A DNA stretch of 64,000 nt from Papilionanthe hookeriana x Papilionanthe teres. Taxonomy: Eukaryota; Streptophyta; Magnoliopsida; Asparagales; Orchidaceae. The first letter of the stretch is position 1. Every line of letters begins with the position of its first letter. Under the pieces are notes generated by a model. It saw only the letters and a program-made list of their open reading frames with translations, ran no database searches and was not told the DNA's origin. The stretch covers positions 116,865,738-116,929,737 of the forward strand of contig CM040423.1 in assembly GCA_022702705.1 (NCBI GenBank), given 5' to 3'. Position numbers and translations under genes: made by a program. This document shows, one piece after another, positions 10,779-19,980 of the stretch.

Positions 10779-11963
10779 ATGGCTCCACAACAAAAGCGAC
10801 GATTGGATTACGATGAAACTCGTTTTGTGAATGCAAGGGCACATTCCAGATATTTCCACAATATCCAATCAAGAAAATGCATTCAAGATCGAGTTATCAA
10901 GAATCCAGGAAGAGAAGTTGAGCGAATCATTCGGGAGTGAGGATGAGAAAATTTCTGTTTCGTGACCAACAGAGCAGCTGTAGAAGTAGTAAAGGAATTT
11001 TATGCAAACTTAACACAGGCTGAAGATGCACCGGTTAAGGTTAGAGGATTTTTTGTAGAATTCAACGCTGCTAGAATAAACGCTTATTATGAAGTACGAG
11101 ACACCTACACCAGCGAGTATGAAACTTTTGGAACTATGGAAGGACCACTGGAAGAGGTGATCGACTTTCTCACTGATGGGAAAGGAGTCTGGAAGATAAA
11201 GCAGCGGGAACGGGTAAACTTCCCTCTTTCTATGTTAAATGCAACATCTAAAGCCTGGCATTATTTCATTTATTCTACTTTGTTACCTACCTACCACCAT
11301 AGTGAGGTAACAAGAGATAGAGCAGTTCTGAATTTCTGTATTCAGAACAAAAAGAGTATTAATGTGGGAAATGTCATTTATAAGAATATATTAGCCACCG
11401 CTAGAAATGAACGTGGAGGAGGACTAGGACATCCTGGTCTTATCTATGCACTCTGCCAATTATCTGGGGTAGAGGCAAGAGATAATGAGGAATGGGTTGA
11501 ACCTATGAAACCCCTTACTCAGGCTAATATAAAGAAGTATGAATCCCACGAAGGATGGAGATCTGGGACAAGGGATTATGTACCTTCTTCAAGTAGAGAT
11601 ATACCCTCTACTAGTTATGATCCACCTCAGTACACCACTCCTACCTTTCAAGATCTGATGAATGAGCTGACTCTGAGTAGAAAAACTTTTGAGCAATTTG
11701 GAGAAAATATGGAAAGAAGATTTGAGCATATAGACCAAAGGATTGAAGACTTGGAAAGAAGACACGATTATGATAGTGAATATCTCCAGCGAAATTCAGA
11801 GTACGAAATTGCATACTATGAGGCTGAACGTCGATACAGGAGTGGTAATTTAGATGTTGTCTTTCCTGAGTGCCCCCACTATACACAGTACCAGCCTGCT
11901 CAGTCTTCTCAGCCTGGAGATCAGAGAGATGATATAGTTTGGGATTTTGATCCAGAAAATTAG
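10779..11963 (+). pseudogene. ORF3 copy 2 of element A (putative plant transposon protein domain), two nonsense codons
   Basis: Starting at the ATG at 10779 the frame is uninterrupted in register to TAG at 11961-11963 (395 codons). Two TGA codons at 10938 and 10944 stand where copy 1 and the sense suggest Trp or similar. From 10962 to the end it is fully open. It has a basic N-terminus (APQQKRRL), then VVKEFYANL, VRGFFVEF, MLNATSKAWHYFIYSTLLPT, AVLNFCIQ, INVGNVIYKNIL and GLGHPGLIYALCQLSGV. A Ser/Thr/Pro-rich linker and a charged, probably coiled-coil segment (RRFEHIDQRIEDLERR) follow, then an acidic end. There is no signal peptide or membrane segment, so it is not a typical Env. Function is unknown. 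Confidence 0.8.
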
Positions 11964-13346
11964 AGTCTTTGTTTAGTTGTTTAGATTTGTTGTTATTTTG
12001 GAAACTTTATTATTCTGTGTTTAATTATTCTGTACTTTCTGTGGACTATGGATGTTGGTATGTTTGCTTATGCTGTGATATTAGACTTCTTATGTGTGTT
12101 AAATTAGTTTGTAATTTTCTTTTAGGTAGGATGTTAAACTTTATTTAATTTTTTATTTAAGTTATAAATTTTTAATATTGTTTAGATTGTTTTAATATGT
12201 TTTAAAGTAGGTTAATTGATTATATGTGTAGTAATAGATTAAGTTTTCATTTGTTATGTTTTATACTTATTTCAAAATTTCATCCCTGCACTTTCTTTTA
12301 GATACTATATGTGGAAGAATACTAACAGTACAGGTTCTGTAAGTAATAAACAAGCCTGCAAAAATTTCAAAGAAAATAAATACCTAAAGCTCAAAAGGTA
12401 TGATGAACTTTGCTATATACTTTCCCTTTTCACTATTTAGTATAGATAGAAAAATTTAAGTTTGGGGGAAGATAAAAATACGAATTTAATTATTAAATTG
12501 TTCTCAATTTCTATTTTCAAAAATTATTATCAAATGATTTTCTATAGTAGTTTTTCAATTCAATAAACATGAATTGCTTTATTTGATTATTATAGAAAGT
12601 TAAATAAAATGTTTTTAGTAATTCAATTAATTAATATAATAAGATATTTGGTTAAAAGAAATAAGAATATAGTAAACTTTTTAAAGTAAGGGAAAACTAT
12701 ATTCTAAAATTGAAATTCTTGAGTATTTAGATGAAAAAGAAGAGATTGAAGCTTAATAAAGTAAAGGCTATGAAATACATATAAGCAAAGAAATATTTTA
12801 AGTTTCAAATTTAGGAAGAAAAAGTTGAAGTTCAAAATTATTAACAGGCTATCCAGATATAGTAATCCTCACTTGAAAAAGAAAAAGAGAAGGATTGAAA
12901 ATCAATCCAAAAAGAAAAAGAAAGAAGGAAAGAAAAGAATATATATATATAAGTGAGGAGAAGCTTGAGGAGACGCCTTATCAAAAATTGGCTTCAATGG
13001 ATTCAACCTAAAAAGTAGAACTTAATTATATTTCTACACTCATATATATAGATTAGTATTTTACTAAATAAGTGTTTTCTTGAACTTCCTATCATCAAAT
13101 ATCTTAAGTAATTTACTCTTTTAAATATAATCATTCCTGAAATAAATTGAAAACTAGAAATCTTAGACCTGATAACTAAATAATCTTATATCTATAAAGT
13201 TAATTTAATTACTTAGAAATATTTCTATTCAACTTTACTATAATATTATTTAAATTTAGTTCATAGTATATCTGAATTAAAAAATTCTATTACAGAAATC
13301 ATTATTTTTATTTAGTATTAAAATTACTTGAGGACAAGTAATAATT
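11964..13346 (+). other. Long 3' non-coding region of element A
   Basis: About 1.4 kb between ORF3 and the polypurine tract holds no ORF of note. It begins T-rich, becomes A-rich, and includes TTAAGTTTGGGGGAAG at about 12460, a near-copy of the true polypurine tract. It also contains the structured block at 12841-12999. Elements D and E share several short conserved segments of it. Confidence 0.7.
12841..12999 (+). other. Conserved 3'-UTR stem structures (element A)
   Basis: After the conserved segment TTAACAGGCTATCCAGATAT, TCCTCACTT (12866-12874) can pair with AAGTGAGGA (12951-12959). The purine-rich stretch between them holds an inner hairpin GGATTG/CAATCC (12892-12897, 12903-12908). A second hairpin follows at once, GAAGC/GCTTC (12960-12964, 12991-12995). 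Both are kept in element D (62396-62507), and the outer stem is kept with a changed base pair in element E (57904-57956, minus). Confidence 0.6.
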
Positions 13347-13361
13347 AAGTTTGGGGGATTT
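13347..13361 (+). other. Polypurine tract of element A
   Basis: AAGTTTGGGGGATTT directly precedes the 3' LTR and would prime plus-strand DNA synthesis. The upstream TTACTTGAGGACAAGTAAT is an inverted repeat also present in elements D and E. Confidence 0.85.
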
Positions 13362-14902
13362 TGATCACAGAAAAATATATTAAGAAATTCAAATCTATTT
13401 TTGATGAAATTTCACTTTAAAGAAAAGTATTTTCTTTATTTTATTGCAGGAATGATGATTTATAAGTGATGGAAGCAAAAAGCATGAAATGGAGCGAATT
13501 TGGATCAAAAAGGAAGGAATTCATGCAAAATGAACTAAGTCACCGACGACAAGATCGATGCCGCCGACGGCGAGATCATGAGGAGAACTTTTGAAGGAAT
13601 TACAACTACCTCACTGACAGCGAGCCCAAGCCTGCCGACGGCGAGATCGTGCGGTTTGAAGACCTTCTAGAAGCCTGCTGACGGTGAGGTCGTTTCCCGC
13701 TGACGGCGAGACAGTTCAAAATGCAAAAATACATTGAACCTGGACGCTTTTTGAAGAGGTACTTAAGTACCCCTTGAACCTTTGCCTACCTCTATAAATA
13801 GAGGCTGAATTCTTGAGTCTTAGTGTGTGTGTCTTAAGTGTGTCTGTTGTGTGTCATTAGTGAGTTTCTTGAGTCTATTTGTATTTGAGTGCTATTTAGT
13901 GAGTTAGAAGTTTGCTGTACTAGAAGGAAAAGTCAAAGGAACTTCAAGGAGTCTGCTTGGGGAGGAAATTAAGATAAGTACTTTTGTTTATTGTTGTTAA
14001 CTTTAAATGAAATCCATGCTTTGTTTTATTCCCATGCATTCTGAGTAGTTTTCTTAGTCTTTCTCCTTGTTTATGAAAATTATGCGAAATGATGAGATTA
14101 AATAGAAGTACCTAATATATTAAAATAAATTGTGATAACTTTTACTTTAAACTTAATTTACTTTCAATCTGGCCAATTGATTTGTTAAAATATGTTGAAT
14201 TATCAACTACAGTAAAAATTACATCCAATATTCGAGGAAGTCAAAAGCCTTGGAAGGAGGGTGCAAATAAATAGGGAAATATTATATATCGGACGTAGAA
14301 TTGGACATTTTAGTGTGACAGACTAAAATATTCAATTTGGTCCTATTGTTTGAGAGTCGAAGTGTAGATGTTGGCCCTCGAGTGAGGGGAACGTGGGAGC
14401 TACGAAGTGGTAGCAAGTATCCTCCCAGACTTAGCCGCGATTCAGTAATCAAACATAGGATTAGTCAATGTTCTTTGCACTGGACCAAAGGGTAAAGAAT
14501 AGGAATGCTCCTATTTGTCACAATACAATTAAAAAATTCTAATTAGATTCATCATTCACTTAATTTTCTAAAAATAAGGAGAAGGATACTTTTTCTGAAT
14601 TATTTAAATTAACGTTATTTCAAAGCATTTGTTTACTTTCGTTGCTGTAGTTACTTTCCGTTTACTATATTAGTAAGTAATTCCTTTAAATTTTAGCTGA
14701 TACAAATCTGTTAAAAACTTCCCTGTGGGATCGATAACCAGGACTCCACTAGAGCCCTGTATTACTTGATACGATATGTATACTTGCGTATAATCCACAT
14801 TAAACATTCCATCATAAAATCAAAATATATATATTAAAGCGGGATCAAATTTTTGGTGTCGTTGCTATTAACATAATTTACAAACATATAAAAAGTGGGT
14901 CA
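13362..14902 (+). repeat. Element A 3' LTR
   Basis: This 1541-bp LTR matches the 5' LTR with a few percent differences. The dyad cluster (about 13543-13710) has six units versus five in the 5' LTR; the extra unit lies in a 21-bp insertion. The TATA box is at 13793-13800. The last 55 bp follow a degenerate PBS-like stretch, as in the 5' LTR. The AGATG duplication follows at 14903-14907. Confidence 0.96.
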
Positions 14903-14907
14903 AGATG

Positions 14908-15887
14908 CCAAAGGGCGAAGGACGGTCGGTCAGATCAAAGAGACGGGGGGAAGGGAGTCAACTAGTGGAAACAAACCTCGTCAAGCAATTAGTATAAAAA
15001 AAGTAAAAGGGTGGAGGAGAAGACTAAGTTATTTAACTTGGTCCACTCTGTGCGATGGGGGGCAAGATTGATGTGCACATCATTGGTGCATCAGTCATTG
15101 CTTTGAATCCATCTGCTAGTGGCCGGCTCATCAGAAACCTTAGCAACAAGTTCGTACGATCCTAGATCCAACCATGCGATCGGTGAGGCCAACCAATCGG
15201 CTTTCTAATTTTTTTTTAGTGATAGCCTCTACAAGTACGAGATGGAGCAAATAATTGATATGAAGAAATTTATTTTCCTTAAGCAATTAATTTATTCATT
15301 TCCCCTTTATGATATTTGATCATTCTTGTAGAGGAGACCGTGTACATCATCAACTCTTTGGTAATGAAAGCCGGTCACCTCCACTTTTGAGGGGTCGAGG
15401 GAACCTACGTTTCGTTTAAGGGTAGAGACACATATTGCCATCTATCACACCTTATGGACATTGAAAGGCCGATGGTTGGTAGGGGTTGTAAGTCTCTAGC
15501 TCACCTCAAGGGCAAAACGGTGGACTCCTTCACTCGAGACGCTGATGTTCAGAGGGAGATAGTCAAATCGAACCTAAAGTATAAGCTAATGATATTATAT
15601 GCAAACATGGGGACTCTCTAAATAGAGGTAATGACTCTTCAGACAAAGTTAGCAGAGATCCATATGACCGGTTCGATATCCCTTGTCTGAGCGAAGGAAT
15701 AGGGTGTCAAAAATCTATGTTTAAGCATATGTGATGTATTAAAGTCTTGTAATTAAGGGTCTAGTTTTGCCATACACAGTTGAAAACCTGTACGTAAAAT
15801 ATTTTTCGTCAAAAAAAAATAATTTTTATAAATTTTCAAAATTTTACATTATTTTATTTTCTTGATTTTCAGAATAGTTTGGTATAG
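14908..15887 (+). pseudogene. Degenerate repeat remnant, right flank of element A
   Basis: No ORF survives. Short plus-strand stretches read as protein-like. One is a charged, coiled-coil-like piece at about 15540-15660 (NLKYKLMILYANMGTL, then EVMTLQTKLAEIH). It may belong to the same old element as 17888-18850, split by the solo LTR, because the pieces lie on both sides of that insertion in the same orientation. This is inference; the family is uncertain. Confidence 0.35.
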
Positions 15888-15892
15888 ATTTC

Positions 15893-17882
15893 TGACACGC
15901 CTAAAATATATATGCTTTTTGTTATATCATTTTACTTATTTTTTGATGATATTACACTTTAAAGGAAGGTATTTTGTATGTTTTTTGGTTTTAGGTACAA
16001 GAAATGGCGATTGGAGCAAAAGGAAACAAAAATGGTGCAATTTGGAGCAAAAATGAGCAAGAAATGAAATTCTGTCCTGACACCTTTCGATAAGTCTTTC
16101 GATGCTTAATCTCTTTTATAATTTTTGCATATTTTTGAATGAGATTACACTTTAAAGAAAGGTTGTTTTTATGTTTATTTTGTAGGGATATCTCTTACGA
16201 ACGCAACACAACTGAAATGGGGCGAAACGGAGCTAAAACTGGGCCAAACGGAGCGAAACGGTGGAGCTGCTCAGAGCCATCTTGCCGACGGCGAGATCGA
16301 TCTCCCCGACGGCGAGATTTTCCTGAGACCACTGAAAAGTGGCCGAAGAGCTCACCGACAGCGAGCTCGAACTCGCCGACAGCGGGCCGGACGACCACGA
16401 ACCAACTTTTGGCGGTTTTGGGCCAATATTCGACGTATTTGGACGCTTTTTCGAAGGGATGCGTAAGGAAACTCTTGGGAATTCATCCAAACTCTTTAAA
16501 AATGGCGAATATAGGTTAGAAGAAGGGGAGATTAAGAGAAGATTAGAGAGAAAAAATTGGAGAAAAACTTAGAGGAATGTTTAGGATTCTTAGATTAAGA
16601 GTAGAAATGTAGATTTCTACCCTTTTGGAGAGATTGGAGAGAAGTTTTTTGAGAGAATTTGTAAGGTATTGTACGAGCATTGCATGGATCGACGGGAGAC
16701 TTTGTGGGAGAAATCTTCCTCTTTCTTTCAAAGGGAAAAAACTAAGTATTGTTCTTCAATATCTTATGATTTTGTAAACATTTATGTAGTGAATTTGCTT
16801 TGTTTAAATGAAGTTTCCTTTGCGTTTTCTTCGTGCTTTGTGACGTATCTCTCTTACTCTTTCTTCTTCTTTGGAAATAGTGGCATGAGATGATTATGTC
16901 ATTGTTTTCAATTTACTTTTCTTTTCTAATGAGTAGAATTCATGCTTAGGATTTTGTGATGCATGTTAGAAGTTAATTTAGATATAAATGTGATGATTTT
17001 TACTTGCACTTCATTTACATTGCAATTAAGGCCTGTTGTAATGTTAAAATTTGTTGTGAAAACATACGATCCGAGAGGGCTATGCTTTCTACAACTAAGT
17101 ACGAACCACATTTAAATTCCATGAATGGTAAAGTTCATAGAAGTTGAATGCAAATAAATAGGGAAATAATATTAATCGGGCGTAGAATTTGAGATTTTAG
17201 AGTGACAGGCTAAAATCCTTAATTCGATCCTATCATTTGGGTGCTGAAGTGTAGATGTTAGCTCTCAGGCGAGGGGAACGTGGGAGCTCCGAAGTGGCAG
17301 CCGGTATCCTCCCAGCCTAGCCGCGGATTCGGTAACCAAGCATAGGATTAGTCAATGTTCTTTATGTCCGGACCAAAGGGTAAAGAATAGGATTGCTCTA
17401 TTTGGCACATACAATATTAAATGCATCTCAATCCTATACATTATCTATTTCATTATATAAGAATAGTAGTTTTTAATATCTCGAAATTCTCCAAACCAAT
17501 TCATCCAAAAGGGTTATCTTTAAAATTATTATTTGCACTTAGTTATAATTACTATTACATTTAACACTTGCATTTAGGAGTAGTTTTTAGATAAAACACA
17601 ATTTTAATCGACATTCCAAACTAAGGACTATTAGTAGTAGACTAGAATTTGACTAAAGACCTCTTACTTCACTTCCTCGTGGGGTCGATACTGGGGTTTT
17701 TAAAGAAAACTCTATATTACTTGAAACGATGCGTATACTTGCGTAGTACCCATAGCGTGTAAAATATTTTCTAATTTTTATATCAGTTAAGACTTTGCAC
17801 ACTAGCCGCTATTTATAAATCGGGTCAAGTTTTTTGGCCATCTTTTGGAAGTTAATTTACTGCGTAATTGCGGGCCGGGTCA
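15893..17882 (+). mobile_element. Solo LTR of an Athila-like element
   Basis: The LTR begins TGACACGCC, ends CCGGGTCA, and is flanked by the same 5 bp ATTTC at 15888-15892 and 17883-17887. This identifies a solo LTR left by recombination between the two LTRs of a former element. It contains an internal duplication of the motif ATTACACTTTAAAG (about 15951 and 16144), a dyad cluster (16274-16387), the shared block (about 17212-17405) and a degenerate PBS-like stretch (about 17828-17850) 55 bp before its end. The inner LTR end could be mistaken for 17827 if that PBS-like stretch were taken as the true primer site. The duplications argue for 17882. Confidence 0.88.
16274..16387 (+). promoter_or_regulatory. 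GC-rich dyad cluster in the solo LTR
   Basis: Four units of the CGCCGACGGCGAG type lie at the position equivalent to the clusters in the element A LTRs. Two keep GCCGACGGCGAG or a close match. Confidence 0.6.
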
Positions 17883-17887
17883 ATTTC

Positions 17888-18850
17888 TAAAGTTCATATT
17901 ACGGATTCAAGTCATTTTAAATTTCTTCGATACCATATATATAAGGTTAAAAGGGAAGAAGTTCTCATTTTCTCCTTTTACACTTTCCCTTCTCATTGGT
18001 CGATTTTCTTCTAGAGCTCCCATGACCTCCAAATATTCTTTGCAGTTGTTCAGCTTAGTGCCAACAACCGAAACGTTTACACTAACATCACTCAATTCTA
18101 GTCTGTTGAAGGATTATTTTTGTATAACACAAGTGTAGTACTCAAGGCAGTTGAGCCAAAGGTGATGGTAACCGACTACTCTGGAGATGATCTCATCTTC
18201 TACAAAGATCAGTTTCAATGTGGACTCCGACTGTTTTTTAACTCGAGATCTGGTCGATACTTAATCCATATGGAGTCATCCCTGCACATATTAAACTGAA
18301 CTCGATTACGACTGTGATGAATTTTGTCATTTACTAACAACAGATGTAGTTCTCGTAGTCACAAAAAGCTATTCTCTCATTTATTTTCCATAAAAATGAA
18401 GCTGGATGGGTACATCGTTTTTGGTTTGACTCATAAATTCCACTTGATCAACCTGGAAAATAAGATCAAGTATTGAAATTTCAGATTCCTCTAGAGTGTA
18501 TCCGAGAAATAATAAATCACTTTCAGGAAAATTTGAGGGCCATACAAGAACACTAAGGGAATTTCACTAAAAATTTAGAGGTTTTCATCGGCTGTCATAG
18601 GCAAACAAATCTCGATCATCCAATATACTGAACCCATGATAGTGAACCGAGTGTTAATCTCTGCCAAGTTTAACCTGACAACCCCTACAATATGGGCCAC
18701 TTTTAATGAGGTGGAGGACAAAAGACGGCTTGAGAAAGCTTCATAACAATTAAGGAATGAACTGAGGAAGAAGAGAAGTGACACTTTTCCATCTAGGATA
18801 GAAGAGCCTGAGGAAGAGGAGGATGATGGTAAAGCCGACGGGGCAGTCTA
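17888..18850 (+). pseudogene. Remnant of a 'transposase (putative) gypsy type' domain protein
   Basis: Frameshifted reading of 18000-18330 gives a segment beginning with initiator-like MTSKYSLQLF, then DDLIFYKDQFQCGLRLFF, and in another frame SILNPYGVIPAHIKLNS. The pattern (a YxD...GLRxP-like stretch followed by the Y-G-(I/V)-x-P-A-x-(L/I)-x-x-N-S stretch) resembles the domain named 'transposase (putative) gypsy type', found in ORFs of Tat-type plant retrotransposons. A charged, coil-like region rich in Glu, Lys and Arg follows (18700-18840). Several stops and frameshifts are present. The assignment comes from pattern memory and is moderate. Confidence 0.45.
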
Positions 18851-19980
18851 GATTTAGACTTAATTCATTCTCTCTTTGAAAATACAATTGTTATTCAAAA
18901 CTCACAAAAAATTGATTTTGATTGTGCAAAAACCTTTTTAGATAAATTTAGGGGTTATGAGGAATTGATGCGTAGAAGTGTTAAAATTAAGCATCCTTGG
19001 ATCTAATTATGAGTCCTATGAGTGTCTGCTAATCTAAGGAACTTTAGACCATTCTATTTGAGTTTCCTGCCCCTTATTGAATGAGGGGAGAATAACAAAC
19101 CCTCTCCATAGTTGGTGCTAGTTCCATAGGCGGAACATGTGGAGGAAAAAAGTCTTAAGGAAAGTCTTGTTGAAAAGGAGCATGAATTAGCATCTCCTCT
19201 ATGGCACAGACCTTCCTCTTCTGCAAAATAATGGTGTTGAAGGAAGGCTAAGACCCTGACCAAAGATTCAGATACTTATCCTCGCCCCACAAGATGAAAC
19301 AAAAGGGTTGCAAGCATTATTGGAGTCGGTTGCTAGAGAAACAACCGAAGGACATTTTCATTTTAGTTTCTTATTTTGCACTAATAAAATTTCAGAAGGA
19401 CTAGTTTCCCCAAGCCTTGAGGACATACAAATTTTCCTTAACCATTACAAATATTATATGGTCGTATGACCTTAAAAATTTCTTAAATAATCTCCAACCC
19501 ATGGAGCTATGTCACATGATCGACCAATATCAACTGCTCGAACTTACCACAGCACAACACATTTCCTCTCTATTTCTAAAAGTGAGAGATATAGCCTTAA
19601 GGGCTGAGGCGAAGGCTACGGTGTTTTGAGTGCAAAATAGAAATTGAAAAGATTAGGCGACCTTGTAGATGCTTGGTTCAAGGATGTTGAATCAATGCAA
19701 GAAATCACATCTAAATTGTTCTATGTCATTCAAAAAAGAATATTGAATTAAAAGAGTTGATGGCCATAAGAAAGATGACTAAAGTGTTCCATGAAACTTC
19801 AATTGTGCATTTGGAATGTGATAAACCAATTCATTAGTATTGGGATGGTCAATCCTAATTACTCTAACCGTGGTGAGTTCAAAAAATTCTTTGATGCTCC
19901 TTAAGCTTCAAAACGAAAAGAGAAGTCGGAGTGATAATGTGGTAGATGATGGATCATCAAATACTTGATGCTGATGAATT
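18851..19980. other. Degenerate, unassigned region
   Basis: Short protein-like plus-strand readings remain, for instance around 19290-19640. They are broken by stops and I recognise no family. The region may be the continuation of the remnant at 17888-18850. Confidence 0.35.

Larger units (their letters stand above)
1804..14902 (+). mobile_element. Element A: full-length Athila-like Ty3/gypsy LTR retrotransposon
   Basis: The element is bounded by LTRs that both begin TGATCACAG and end GGGTCA. A 5-bp target-site duplication AGATG lies at 1799-1803 and 14903-14907, which fixes both ends. The order is LTR, tRNA-Asp primer site, gag, protease, RT, RNase H, integrase, two ORF3 copies, long 3' non-coding region, polypurine tract, LTR. 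The order PR-RT-RH-IN places it in Ty3/gypsy. The Asp primer, the DLGAS protease motif and the integrase tail with a CHLPVELEHKAYWA motif place it near Athila. The LTRs differ by a few percent by eye, so the insertion is not very recent. gag and pol carry many stops and frameshifts, so it is not autonomous now. Confidence 0.95.

Noticed and set aside
9179..11963. ORF3 as a classical envelope glycoprotein
   Set aside because: No signal peptide, transmembrane segment or glycoprotein-like Cys pattern; only the position is env-like.
16139..16572. ORFs on both strands over 16139-16572
   Set aside because: They lie across the GC-rich dyad cluster of the solo LTR, where stop codons are rare by composition.
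17828..17850. Taking 17827 as the solo LTR end with a true PBS behind it
   Set aside because: The matching ATTTC duplications place the end at 17882; the PBS-like stretch is inside the LTR.
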